Of a DNA stretch of 64,000 nt, positions 1 through 7,330 are shown in pieces; within the stretch, counting starts at the first letter, position 1; each line of letters opens with the position of its first letter. The notes under the pieces were generated by a model. The model saw only the letters and a list, made by a program, of their open reading frames with translations, made no database searches and was not told the DNA's origin. Location of the stretch: assembly GCA_944386225.1 (NCBI GenBank), contig CALXAH010000004.1:1-64000 (forward strand). The letters are read 5' to 3'. Position numbers and translations under genes: made by a program. This DNA is from an uncultured Gemmiger sp. (GTDB lineage: Bacteria; Bacillota; Clostridia; Oscillospirales; Ruminococcaceae).

Positions 1-67
1 CCTCCAATCCGAAGCGGATATCGATGCGGTCATTCTCTCGATCGTAAACCAAAACGCCCTGTTTCAT
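1..67 (-). CDS. DUF5348-like protein, N-terminal fragment (runs off window)
   Basis: Only the first 22 codons are in the window, reading leftward from ATG at 67. The start MKQGVLVYDRENDRIDIRFG resembles the N-terminus of DUF5348, a small (about 70 residue) family common on integrative and conjugative elements of gut Firmicutes. A strong AGGAGG sits 6-7 bases upstream of the ATG. Its role is unknown. The identification rests on a short stretch and on memory of the family. The flanking DNA is more AT-rich than the rest of the window, in keeping with a mobile element ending here. Confidence 0.6.
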   Translation of the reverse strand, partial: MKQGVLVYDRENDRIDIRFGLE

Positions 68-92
68 TGCAAATCCTCCTTTGACTACTCTG

Positions 93-130
93 GAAAAAGA
101 AAAGCCAACCCCAGAAAATTGGGATTGGCT
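93..130 (-). terminator. Hairpin with U-tract, leftward
   Basis: Stem arms AGCCAATCCC and GGGGTTGGCT (minus strand) enclose a short loop and are followed by TTTTCTTTTT on the minus strand, an intrinsic terminator reading leftward. No clear gene lies immediately to its right, so it may mark the end of a lost or degraded minus-strand gene. Confidence 0.55.
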
Positions 131-474
131 CTCGATGAAAATATTCAAGTTTGTTGCACTGGCTCAGTGAGTTGTTGCGGTCGGTGTGTTATACACCATT
201 TTTACACCATTTTCTCATGCGACTTTATGCGGCTTATATTGACTTGTATATTTTTGAAGGCGAAAAAAGCCGCATTATAATGCCATTTTGTGGTGTTTCA
301 TGGATTTATATGGAGATTTCGAAAAAAGGAACGTGAACCACGATACCTAATTTCATTTCTTGCTCGCTCACTTTCTGTATGATCCCGCCGCCCGGGCGGC
401 GTATTCGTCACCCCACATTATACCGTACCTTGTGCGCCCGCGCAAGGAAAAAGCCGGGATGGCGCGGTTTACCC
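131..474. other. AT-rich stretch without a convincing gene
   Basis: About 340 bases with clearly lower GC than the rest of the window, at least up to about 360. They contain an imperfect tandem repeat of ACACCATTTT (193-213) and short open frames without ribosome sites or recognisable protein features. It may be the edge of an integrated element adjoining the DUF5348-like gene. No attachment site could be proved. Confidence 0.35.
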
Positions 475-503
475 TTTTTTTGTTCATAAATGGGGCGTAT
501 AAT
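475..503 (+). promoter_or_regulatory. Promoter of the two-component operon
   Basis: A perfect TATAAT (498-503) lies 65 bases before the response regulator start. Seventeen bases upstream is only a T-run (475-480), a weak -35 box. Confidence 0.45.
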
Positions 504-567
504 ACAAATATATGCCGGCCTGCGCCGCGGGCCGTTTTCGGGAAAACAATGTGAGGAGTGCTGACCC

Positions 568-1260
568 ATGGCCAACGAGAAAATATTGATCGTGGATGAC
601 GACAAGAACATCTGCGAACTGCTGCGCCTGTACCTGGAAAAGGAAGGCTACACCACCTGCTTGGCTCACGACGGCCAGGCGGCCATCGATACCTTTACCG
701 CCGAAAAGCCCGACCTGGTGCTGCTGGACGTGATGATGCCCAAGCTGGACGGCTGGGAGGTCTGCCGCCGCATCCGGGCGGCGGGCGACACCCCGGTGAT
801 CATGCTCACCGCCAAGGGCGAGACCTTCGACAAGGTGCTGGGCCTGGAACTGGGCGCGGACGACTATGTGGTCAAGCCCTTTGATTCCAAGGAGGTGGTG
901 GCCCGGATCAAGGCGGTGCTGCGCCGCTGCAATGCCTCCGCCCAGGAGGACACCGACGGCCGCATCGAGTACGACAATTTCAGCCTGGATATGTCCCGGT
1001 ACGAGCTGAAGATCGGCGGCAAGGTGGTGGAGGCCCCGCCCAAGGAGCTGGAACTGCTCAGCTTCCTGGCCAGCCATCCCAACCGGGTGTTCACCCGGGA
1101 CCAGCTGCTGGACGAGGTATGGGGATTCGAGTATTACGGCGATTCCCGCACCATCGACGTGCACATCAAGCGCCTGCGGGAAAAGCTGGAGGGCGCCAGC
1201 GACCAGTGGGGCCTGAAAACGGTCTGGGGCGTGGGCTATAAATTTGAGGTAAAAGAGTAA
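568..1260 (+). CDS. OmpR/PhoB-family response regulator
   Basis: A 230-residue DNA-binding response regulator. The receiver domain (about 5-118) shows the acidic pair D11/D12, phospho-acceptor D54 in LLDVMMP, and K in the VKPFD motif. The winged-helix effector domain (about 135-228) ends with the typical IDVHIKRLREKLE and VWGVGYKFE segments of the PhoB/ResD class. The start ATG at 568 follows GAGGAGTG. The histidine kinase gene begins 6 bases after its stop, so the two are co-transcribed and are probably a cognate pair. The stimulus is not evident from the sequence. Full length for the family. Confidence 0.95.
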   Translation: MANEKILIVDDDKNICELLRLYLEKEGYTTCLAHDGQAAIDTFTAEKPDLVLLDVMMPKLDGWEVCRRIRAAGDTPVIMLTAKGETFDKVLGLELGADDYVVKPFDSKEVVARIKAVLRRCNASAQEDTDGRIEYDNFSLDMSRYELKIGGKVVEAPPKELELLSFLASHPNRVFTRDQLLDEVWGFEYYGDSRTIDVHIKRLREKLEGASDQWGLKTVWGVGYKFEVKE

Positions 1261-1266
1261 ACGACC

Positions 1267-2724
1267 ATGAGAAAAAGCATCAGTTCCATGTACTTTACGG
1301 CCACCGCGCTGGTGCTGGTGGCCAGTATCCTGGTAATGGGCTGCGTGCAGGCGTATCTGTTCCGCAATTATTTTACCGAGGACCGGCGGGAAGCCCTGCT
1401 GGACGTGGTGCAGGTCACCACCTCCCAGGTGGCGCACGGCGGTCAGCTGGCGCAGCTGCTGCGGGATAACCCGGAACTGCTGGAACAGGCCCAGAAAAGC
1501 GTAAGCCTGATCAGCCGCACCACCAGCTCGATGGTGCTGATCACCGACACCGCCGGCACGGTGCAGCTGTGCAGCGAGGGGGAGGATTGCCGCCATATCG
1601 GCCGCACCCTGAGCGCGCGGGTGCTGGCCGCGGCGTCCGGCGCCAAATATTTCGGGGTGGACAGCCTGGACGGGGTGTTTGACGGCCAGTTCTACACCGC
1701 CGTCAGCCCCATTGCCGGGCAGGACGGCAGCCTGCAGGGGTACGTGGTGGCGGCGTCCAGCGCCCAGAGCATGAGCACCTTTTTAGGGGATATGATCTCC
1801 AGCTTTATTCTGTCGGCGGGGCTGATGCTGCTGGTGGCCAGCGTGCTGAGCGTGGCGCTCACCACCCGGCTGACCCGGCCGCTGCGCCGCATCGCGGAGG
1901 CCGCCCGCCGGTTCGGCGGCGGGGATTTCTCCGAGCGGGTGCCGGTGGAGGGCGCCGACGAGGTGGCCCAGCTGGCGGCCACCTTCAACACCATGGCCCG
2001 CAACCTGGAGGCCATCGATACCAGCCGCAGCAGCTTCATGGGCAACATCGCCCACGAGCTGCGCACCCCCATGACCAGCGTCAAGGGATTTATTGACGGC
2101 ATGCTGGACGGCACCATCCCGCCCTCCATGCACCAGCATTACCTGAACCTGGTCAGCCAGGAGGTGGGGCGGCTGGCAAGGCTTGTGCAGAACATGCTGG
2201 ACATCACCAAGCTGGAAGCGGGCGAGTACCAGGTGCACGCCCAGAGCTACGACGTGTGGGAGACGGTCACCAGCGTGGTATTCGCGGCGGAAAAGCGCAT
2301 CGAGGAGGGCAAGGTGACCATCCAGGGCCTGGCCCCCGCCCGCACCATGGTCTGGGCCGACCCGGATCTGGTGCATCAGGTGGTGCAGAACCTGGTGGAC
2401 AACGCCCTCAAGTTTACCCCGGAAGGCGGCGTGATCCGGTTCGGGGTGCAGCGGCTGGGGCCGGATGTGTCCATTACGGTGTGGAATTCCGGCGAGGGCA
2501 TCAGCGAGGACGCGCTGCCCTTCGTGTTCGAGCGGTTCTATAAAGAGGACAAGAGCCGGGGCCTGAATCCCGGCGGCAGCGGCCTGGGGCTGCATATCTG
2601 CAAGGTGCTGGTCACTTTGAGCGGCGGCAAGATATGGGTCACCAGCCAGCAGGGCCAGTGGTGCCAGTTCACCTTTACCCTGCCCGCCAACCCCACCGAC
2701 CTGCCCAAAAAGGCGGGGCGGTAA
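1267..2724 (+). CDS. Membrane sensor histidine kinase
   Basis: A 485-residue kinase paired with the preceding regulator. It has a TM segment (about 7-31), an extracellular sensing region of about 140 residues, a second TM (about 172-196), a HAMP linker with the TRLTRPLRRI segment, and a HisKA domain with phospho-acceptor H263 in AHELRTPMTSVKGF. The HATPase domain shows the N box (VQNLVDNALKF), the F box around FERFYKED, and the G2 box GGSGLGLHI. The organisation fits the PhoR/ResE/WalK-like class; the signal is unknown. The gene ends at a copy of the composite palindromic repeat that includes the likely operon terminator. Confidence 0.94.
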   Translation: MRKSISSMYFTATALVLVASILVMGCVQAYLFRNYFTEDRREALLDVVQVTTSQVAHGGQLAQLLRDNPELLEQAQKSVSLISRTTSSMVLITDTAGTVQLCSEGEDCRHIGRTLSARVLAAASGAKYFGVDSLDGVFDGQFYTAVSPIAGQDGSLQGYVVAASSAQSMSTFLGDMISSFILSAGLMLLVASVLSVALTTRLTRPLRRIAEAARRFGGGDFSERVPVEGADEVAQLAATFNTMARNLEAIDTSRSSFMGNIAHELRTPMTSVKGFIDGMLDGTIPPSMHQHYLNLVSQEVGRLARLVQNMLDITKLEAGEYQVHAQSYDVWETVTSVVFAAEKRIEEGKVTIQGLAPARTMVWADPDLVHQVVQNLVDNALKFTPEGGVIRFGVQRLGPDVSITVWNSGEGISEDALPFVFERFYKEDKSRGLNPGGSGLGLHICKVLVTLSGGKIWVTSQQGQWCQFTFTLPANPTDLPKKAGR

Positions 2725-2734
2725 GGGTTGATAT

Positions 2735-2931
2735 GAGCCAATCTGGGGGACCAGTCCCCCAGCCCCCATCTGTCGGGCCAATACATTGGCCCTCGGGAAT
2801 AAAATACAGCAAGACCCGCGCTGGTGGTTTTCGAACTGCGCGGGCCTTGCTTTTTTCTATCCCTATGGCCGGAGTATTCCGGCCATGATTTCCGGGGTCT
2901 GGGGGGGCGTTGTCCCCCCAGATCGGCTTCC
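2735..2931. repeat. Composite palindromic repeat, copy 1
   Basis: The order is G-run hairpin (2743-2762), second hairpin (2775-2792), terminator hairpin (2808-2856), then the same two hairpins in inverted order: GGCCGGAGTATTCCGGCC (2867-2884) and a G-run hairpin (2899-2921). The outer ends read GAGCCAATCTGG and, inverted, GAAGCCGATCTGG. Copies with the same plan are at 39235-39444 and 59684-60028. Stem sequences differ between copies but pairing is kept. Together with the rpe promoter it fills the 343-base gap between the kinase and rpe. Confidence 0.7.
2808..2856 (+). terminator. Intrinsic terminator after the kinase gene
   Basis: GCAAGACCCGCG and CGCGGGCCTTGC arms followed by six T. It lies in the centre of repeat copy 1. 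Confidence 0.8.
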
Positions 2932-2988
2932 TTTTGTGTGCAAAGGGTGAAAATCCGGGCCAAATCCTGGCGGTTCCGGGTGCCGGAA

Positions 2989-3017
2989 TTGCTTTTTAGG
3001 CCGGAATACGGTACAAT
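2989..3017 (+). promoter_or_regulatory. Promoter of rpe
   Basis: TTGCTT (2989-2994), a 17-base spacer, and TACAAT (3012-3017), 50 bases before the rpe start codon. Confidence 0.55.
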
Positions 3018-3067
3018 ATAACCGAATATCGCCCGTCGTGGCGGGCGCAACGAGGAGGACGGCGAAT

Positions 3068-3724
3068 ATGGCGATGGTCAGCCCCTCGCTGCTGGCGGCA
3101 GACTTTGCCTGCCTGGGTACCGAGTGCCGCAAGGTGCTGGACGCGGGCGCCCAGTGGCTGCATTTTGACGTGATGGACGGCTGCTTTGTGCCCAACATCA
3201 GTTTCGGCGTACCGGTGCTGGCCGGGCTGCACAAGGCCCTGCCGGACGCTTTTTTTGACGTGCATCTCATGATCCGGGATCCGCTGGCCTACATTGAGCC
3301 CTTTGCCAAAGCGGGCGCCTCCCTGATCACCTTCCACCTGGAAAGCGACAGCGACGTGGCCGCCACCCTGGCCGCCATCAAAGCCGCCGGCTGCCAGGCG
3401 GGCATCAGCATCAAGCCCGCCACCCCCGTTTCGGCGCTGGAACCCTGGCTGGATCAGCTGGATCTGGTTCTGGTCATGAGCGTGGAACCGGGCTTTGGCG
3501 GCCAGAGCTTCATGCCCGGCGCGCTGGACAAGCTGTCCGCCCTGGCCGAAGAAAAACGCCGCCGCGGTCTGCCCTTCCGGCTGGAGGTGGACGGCGGCGT
3601 GGACGAGGCCAGCGGCACCGCCGCCGCCTGTGTCGGCGCCGGGGCCGAGGTGCTGGTGGCGGGCAGCGCGGTCTTCCGTGCTGCTGACCCGGCCGCCGCC
3701 GTGGCCGGTCTGCTGCGGCTGTAA
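3068..3724 (+). CDS. rpe: Ribulose-phosphate 3-epimerase
   Basis: A 218-residue TIM-barrel enzyme interconverting D-ribulose 5-phosphate and D-xylulose 5-phosphate in the pentose phosphate pathway. Family motifs are SPSLLAADF at the N-terminus, HFDVMDGCFVPNISFG (metal/catalytic Asp and phosphate region), VHLMI, the signature VMSVEPGFGGQSF, and the late EVDGGV loop. The ATG at 3068 is chosen because AGGAGG lies 8 bases upstream; an earlier in-frame ATG at 3038 has no such site. Length is normal. The RnfD-like operon starts 105 bases downstream, with a MITE-like fragment between. Confidence 0.95.
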   Translation: MAMVSPSLLAADFACLGTECRKVLDAGAQWLHFDVMDGCFVPNISFGVPVLAGLHKALPDAFFDVHLMIRDPLAYIEPFAKAGASLITFHLESDSDVAATLAAIKAAGCQAGISIKPATPVSALEPWLDQLDLVLVMSVEPGFGGQSFMPGALDKLSALAEEKRRRGLPFRLEVDGGVDEASGTAAACVGAGAEVLVAGSAVFRAADPAAAVAGLLRL

Positions 3725-3738
3725 GGCCCGAACCTACA

Positions 3739-3783
3739 GGCAGCACCGCATCCTTCACGGCGAAAACCGCAGACGGTGCCGCC
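3739..3783. repeat. Fragment of the MITE-like repeat found at 40230
   Basis: GGCAGCACCGCA followed by TTCACGGCGA matches the inverted right end of the 40230-40401 element (GGCAACACCGCA, then TTCACGGCGA). The fragment closes with CGGTGCCGCC, so it can fold as one hairpin. It lies between rpe and the RnfD-like gene. Confidence 0.5.
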
Positions 3784-3829
3784 CCAAATCCTGCGGGGCT
3801 ATCCCCGTGCCAACGACAGGAGCCTGCCC

Positions 3830-4816
3830 ATGAATCAACACAAAATCCCCTATACAAACCCGGACGTGTGCCGGGACACCTTTCTTCTGATGCTGCCGCT
3901 GCTGGCGATGGACGTGTACCTGTACGGGGCCCGTCCGGCGCTGCTGTGCCTGGTGGCCATCGTTACCGCCGGCGTCTGCGACTGGCTGGTCAGCCTGCTG
4001 CGCCGCCGCCCCTTTGAACGGGGCGAGCTGTCCAGCGAGGCGTTCGCCCTGCTGGTGGCCATGCTCATGCCCGCCTCGGTGGACTACTACGTGCTGATCG
4101 TGGCGGTGCTGGCCGCGGTGCTGATCGGCAAGGAAGCCTTCGGCGGCTACGGCCACTACCCCTTCCACCCCGCCGCCGTGGGCTATGTGATCGCCGCGGT
4201 GGGCTGGCCGGAACAGGTATTCGTCTACCCCGCCGCCGGCACCCGGCTGCCGCTGGGCAGCTGCGCCTCGGTGGCTTTGAGCGAGGGCAGCAGCGCCGTG
4301 CTGAAAAACGGCGGTCTGCCCTCCATCTCCAACATCGACCTGTGGCTGGGCAACTACGCCGGGCCCATGGGGGTCACCTTCAACCTGGTGATCCTGGCCT
4401 GCCTGCTCTACCTGATCGCCCGCCGACGCACCGACCTGATTGCCCCGGCCTGTTTCCTGCTGGCCTGCGCCGCCGTGGCCTTTGTGGCCCCCCGCCTGGG
4501 CGATATCCCCCTGTCCTGGCCCTGGCAGTATGTGGATCAGCGGCTCACCGTGCTCAAGTACGAGATGCTCAGCGGCGCGGTGCTGTTTGCCGCGGTGTTC
4601 CTGGTGCCGGAACCGGTCACCCTGCCCGGTCACCCCGTCAGCCGGGCCGTCTACGGCCTGCTGCTGGGCTTTGCCAGCATGATGTTCCGCTACTACGGCA
4701 CCTACGAAACCGGCGTGTGCTTTGCGCTGCTGGCCATCAACTCGGTCTCCGGCTGGCTGGACCGGGCCGTCACCGATCTTGTACAGCGAAAGGGGGGACG
4801 CCGCCATGAAGCTTAA
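3830..4816 (+). CDS. RnfD/NqrB-like membrane protein lacking the flavinylation threonine
   Basis: A 328-residue polytopic membrane protein of the RnfD/NqrB family. In Rnf and Nqr complexes this subunit carries a covalent FMN on the Thr of an SGAT-type motif. Family features are the HPAAVGYV segment, the late GNYAGPMGVT loop and the C-terminal EPVTLPG segment. Where canonical RnfD has SGATP before the LLKNG stretch, this protein reads SEGSSAVLKNG with no Thr, so covalent FMN is unlikely. The ATG at 3830 follows ACAGGAG; an upstream in-frame ATG (3776) has no ribosome site. The next gene overlaps by 11 bases. No RnfB, RnfC or RnfG gene is nearby. Its function is therefore open. Confidence 0.82.
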   Translation: MNQHKIPYTNPDVCRDTFLLMLPLLAMDVYLYGARPALLCLVAIVTAGVCDWLVSLLRRRPFERGELSSEAFALLVAMLMPASVDYYVLIVAVLAAVLIGKEAFGGYGHYPFHPAAVGYVIAAVGWPEQVFVYPAAGTRLPLGSCASVALSEGSSAVLKNGGLPSISNIDLWLGNYAGPMGVTFNLVILACLLYLIARRRTDLIAPACFLLACAAVAFVAPRLGDIPLSWPWQYVDQRLTVLKYEMLSGAVLFAAVFLVPEPVTLPGHPVSRAVYGLLLGFASMMFRYYGTYETGVCFALLAINSVSGWLDRAVTDLVQRKGGRRHEA

Positions 4817-5459
4817 AAAAGCCCAGTTCCTCTCCGAAAATATGGAGACCATCGCCCGGCGGGACCGTATCCTGCTCAACAACCCGGTCATCATGCAGGG
4901 CATGGGCCTGGCACCGCTGGTGGTGGCGGCCACCACCGGCCGCAGCGCCCTGATCCTGAGCGTGGCGGTGCTGCTGCTGCTCACCCCCACCCGGATGCTG
5001 GCCGCCCTGGCCGCCCGGCCGGTTCCCTACCGGTTCCGGGCCGTCGTCTACTGCGTTCTGGCCGCCGTGCTGTACGCCGGGGTATATATCCTGATGCGTA
5101 ACTGGTTCGAGGTGGAACAGACCCTGGCCGTGGGCATGTACCTGCCGCTTCTCTGCGTGGAGCCGCTGATCATCAAACGGTATGAACGCCCCCGCAAGGA
5201 GCCGGTTCTGGTGGCGCTGCAGAAGGGCCTGTATATCACCGGCGGCTATATCCTGATCCTGATGCTCATGGGCTGCCTGCGGGAACTGCTGGCTACCGGC
5301 ACCCTGTTCGGGCGGGCGGTATCCGGCGTGCACCTGCTGCCGGTGGCCAGCCTGCCGGCGGGCGGCTTCATCCTGGTGGGCGTGCTCTGCGCGATCTGGC
5401 GCGGGGCGGTGCGCGCCTATAAAAACTACGTGCACAGGGAGGCGAATCGCACCGTATGA
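4806..5459 (+). CDS. RnfE/NqrD-like membrane protein lacking both Fe-S cysteines
   Basis: A 217-residue protein with about six TM segments, of the RnfE/NqrD family. Canonical RnfE has ENPVLVQLLGLCPLLAV and a later NC pair; these Cys, with those of RnfA, hold a membrane [2Fe-2S] cluster. Here the first site reads NNPVIMQGMGLAPLVVA (Cys to Ala) and the second LPLLCVEPLIIKRYE (Asn-Cys to Glu-Pro). The fold appears kept while the cluster site is gone. The ATG at 4806 follows a GGGGGGA ribosome site, inside the end of the RnfD-like gene, and the RnfA-like gene overlaps its stop by 4 bases. Tight coupling suggests a stoichiometric complex. Confidence 0.82.
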   Translation: MKLKKAQFLSENMETIARRDRILLNNPVIMQGMGLAPLVVAATTGRSALILSVAVLLLLTPTRMLAALAARPVPYRFRAVVYCVLAAVLYAGVYILMRNWFEVEQTLAVGMYLPLLCVEPLIIKRYERPRKEPVLVALQKGLYITGGYILILMLMGCLRELLATGTLFGRAVSGVHLLPVASLPAGGFILVGVLCAIWRGAVRAYKNYVHREANRTV

Positions 5460-6064
5460 CCGCTGTTCTTAACGCTTTGGCCAGCTTTTTCCTGCTGGCC
5501 GTTACCGCCGTGTTTGCCCAGAACGCCGTGTTCAGCCGGGCGCTGGGCGTCTCCCGTCTGGTTCGCCTGGTGGGGGACACCGCCGTCAGCAACCGCACCT
5601 TCGGGCTGCTGCTGGGGGTGATCCTGCTGATCAGCTCGCCCCTTGCCTGGCTGTGCAGCCAGGCCATGGCCGGCTGGGAATACCGCCGCGCCGTGCGGCC
5701 CTTGCTGTTCATCCTCTGCGCCACCCTGGCCTACCTGCTGGTGATGTACCTGATCCAGTGGCTGCACGCCCCCCACGCCAAGGAGCTGGTCGCGGTGCTG
5801 CCGCTGGCCACCTTCAACACCGCCGTGCTGGGGCCGCTGCTCATCGCCGATACCCAAAGCTTCACCCTGCCCCAGACACTGGGCTTTTCCATCGGCAGTG
5901 CCGTGGGCTATATGCTGGCCGTGGCCATCGTGGCCGAGGGCCAGCGCAAACTGCAGAGCGAATCGGTGCCTGCGCCCTTCCGCGGTCTGCCCATCACCCT
6001 GATCTACATCGGCATCCTGGCGCTGGCCATCTACGGCTTCACCGGGCATATGGTGTCGATCTGA
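5456..6064 (+). CDS. RnfA/NqrE-like membrane protein lacking both Fe-S cysteines
   Basis: A 202-residue, six-TM protein of the RnfA/NqrE family, homologous to RnfE in inverted topology. Canonical RnfA has FLGICPFLGVS and PLITTNCAVLG. Here these read SRALGVSRLVRLVGD and PLATFNTAVLG, so both Cys ligands are replaced (the second by Thr). With the RnfE-like partner, all four ligands of the known cluster are missing. ATGA overlap with the preceding gene; 16 bases to the next. Residue loss at every cofactor site but retention of three co-encoded subunits points to a repurposed rather than random-decay complex; this is inference. Confidence 0.82.
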   Translation: MTAVLNALASFFLLAVTAVFAQNAVFSRALGVSRLVRLVGDTAVSNRTFGLLLGVILLISSPLAWLCSQAMAGWEYRRAVRPLLFILCATLAYLLVMYLIQWLHAPHAKELVAVLPLATFNTAVLGPLLIADTQSFTLPQTLGFSIGSAVGYMLAVAIVAEGQRKLQSESVPAPFRGLPITLIYIGILALAIYGFTGHMVSI

Positions 6065-6080
6065 TCCCAAGGAGGCTCCC

Positions 6081-7199
6081 ATGCCAAAACGCAAACGCAA
6101 CAGTCTGGGCAAGGTCAAGCATTACCGCCAGCGCAGCTATACCCGCAAGAACCTGCTGCGCCGCCGCATCCTGAAATGGGCGCTGGGCCTGGCGGCCCTG
6201 TTCCTGGTGGGCTGGCTGGTGGCCGGCCCGGTGGTGGATTTCGGTTCCGGGCTGTGGTACAGCCTGAAAAACCGTCCCGCCGCGTCGGACAGCTCCGCCC
6301 CGCAGCCGGACTCTGACCCCGCCGCCTCCGGCAGCAACCCCGAGGCTACCCCGGAGCCGGAACAGCCCGAAGCCACCCCCGACACCGCCTCCATCGTGGA
6401 GGGCAGCTGGAGCTATGTGTCCCTGAGCGCCCTCACCAGTGAGGAACAGGCCGCTGCCACCGCCGCCGATCTGGCGTCGCAGGGGGTACGCTATGCGGTG
6501 ATCACCCTCAAGGACGCGCAGGGCTATATATACTACGATTCCCAGGTGGCGCTGGCCGCCCAGTCCAAGGCCGGGATGCTGGTGGATGCCGCCATGGCGG
6601 CCCGTGTGTTCAAGGAAGCGGGTATTATCCCGGTGGCGGGCCTCAGCGCCTTTGAAGATCCCAAGACCCCCTATACCGACCGGAACCTGTCGGTGCACTA
6701 CGGCAGCCAGGACGTGATCTGGCTCAATGCCGCCGCCGACGCGGGCGGCGTGCCCTGGCTGGATCCCACCGACGCGGCCGCCCGGCAGTATATCGCCGAC
6801 CTGATCGCCGAGATCAAGGCCCTGGGCTATGACCAGTTCCTGCTCAGCGGTGTGCAGTTCCCCAGCGGCTACAGCCTGAACGCCGCGGGCTACGACGCGG
6901 GCCTTGCCACCGAGATCGACAAGACCGCCCAGCTGTCCGCGATTATCAGCGCCTGGCAGCAGCAGGCCGATGCCGACGGCTCGGTGCTCTGGTTCGAGTA
7001 TCCCGCCGACCAGGCCGCGCTGGAAACCAGCGACACCATCGGCAGCCTGGCCGGGCTGGGCGTGCGCGATCTGGTGCTGGATATGGACGCCCTCTCTCCC
7101 GAGGACGACGGCACCCAGCGCACCGCCGCCCTCAACGCTGCCTCCGGCGCCGAGCATCTGGTGCTGCACACCGGCGTGAACGGAAGCTTTGAGCGGTAA
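6081..7199 (+). CDS. Membrane-anchored extracytoplasmic protein with glycoside-hydrolase-like barrel (DUF4015-like)
   Basis: A 372-residue protein. A strongly basic N-terminus (1-35) is followed by one TM segment (about 38-58), a Pro/Ser/Asp/Glu-rich linker (about 72-108), and a globular domain outside the cell. The domain resembles the DUF4015/COG1306 putative glycosidase barrel: AVITLKDAQGYIYYDS, then IWLNAAADAGGVPWLDPTDAAARQYI and LGYDQFLLSGVQFPSG, matching strands of a TIM barrel seen in that family. Ribosome site AAGGAGG 5 bases before the ATG. It is the fourth gene of the RnfDEA-like operon, 16 bases after the RnfA-like gene, and may act with that complex. Substrate unknown. Confidence 0.65.
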   Translation: MPKRKRNSLGKVKHYRQRSYTRKNLLRRRILKWALGLAALFLVGWLVAGPVVDFGSGLWYSLKNRPAASDSSAPQPDSDPAASGSNPEATPEPEQPEATPDTASIVEGSWSYVSLSALTSEEQAAATAADLASQGVRYAVITLKDAQGYIYYDSQVALAAQSKAGMLVDAAMAARVFKEAGIIPVAGLSAFEDPKTPYTDRNLSVHYGSQDVIWLNAAADAGGVPWLDPTDAAARQYIADLIAEIKALGYDQFLLSGVQFPSGYSLNAAGYDAGLATEIDKTAQLSAIISAWQQQADADGSVLWFEYPADQAALETSDTIGSLAGLGVRDLVLDMDALSPEDDGTQRTAALNAASGAEHLVLHTGVNGSFER

Positions 7200-7330
7200 T
7201 ACCGCTGCCTGAAACAGGGCGCGGGCGTGCCGAAAGGCCGCCCCGCCCTTTCGTGCGTTTCAACAGCGGGTATAAATCTGAAAGAAATTACAAAACAGGC
7301 GGCCCCGCCGCCCGGAAAGGACGATCCCCC

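Noticed and set aside
151-336. 61-codon frame in the AT-rich left region
   Set aside because: No ribosome site, no recognisable domain, unusual composition; not supported as a gene.
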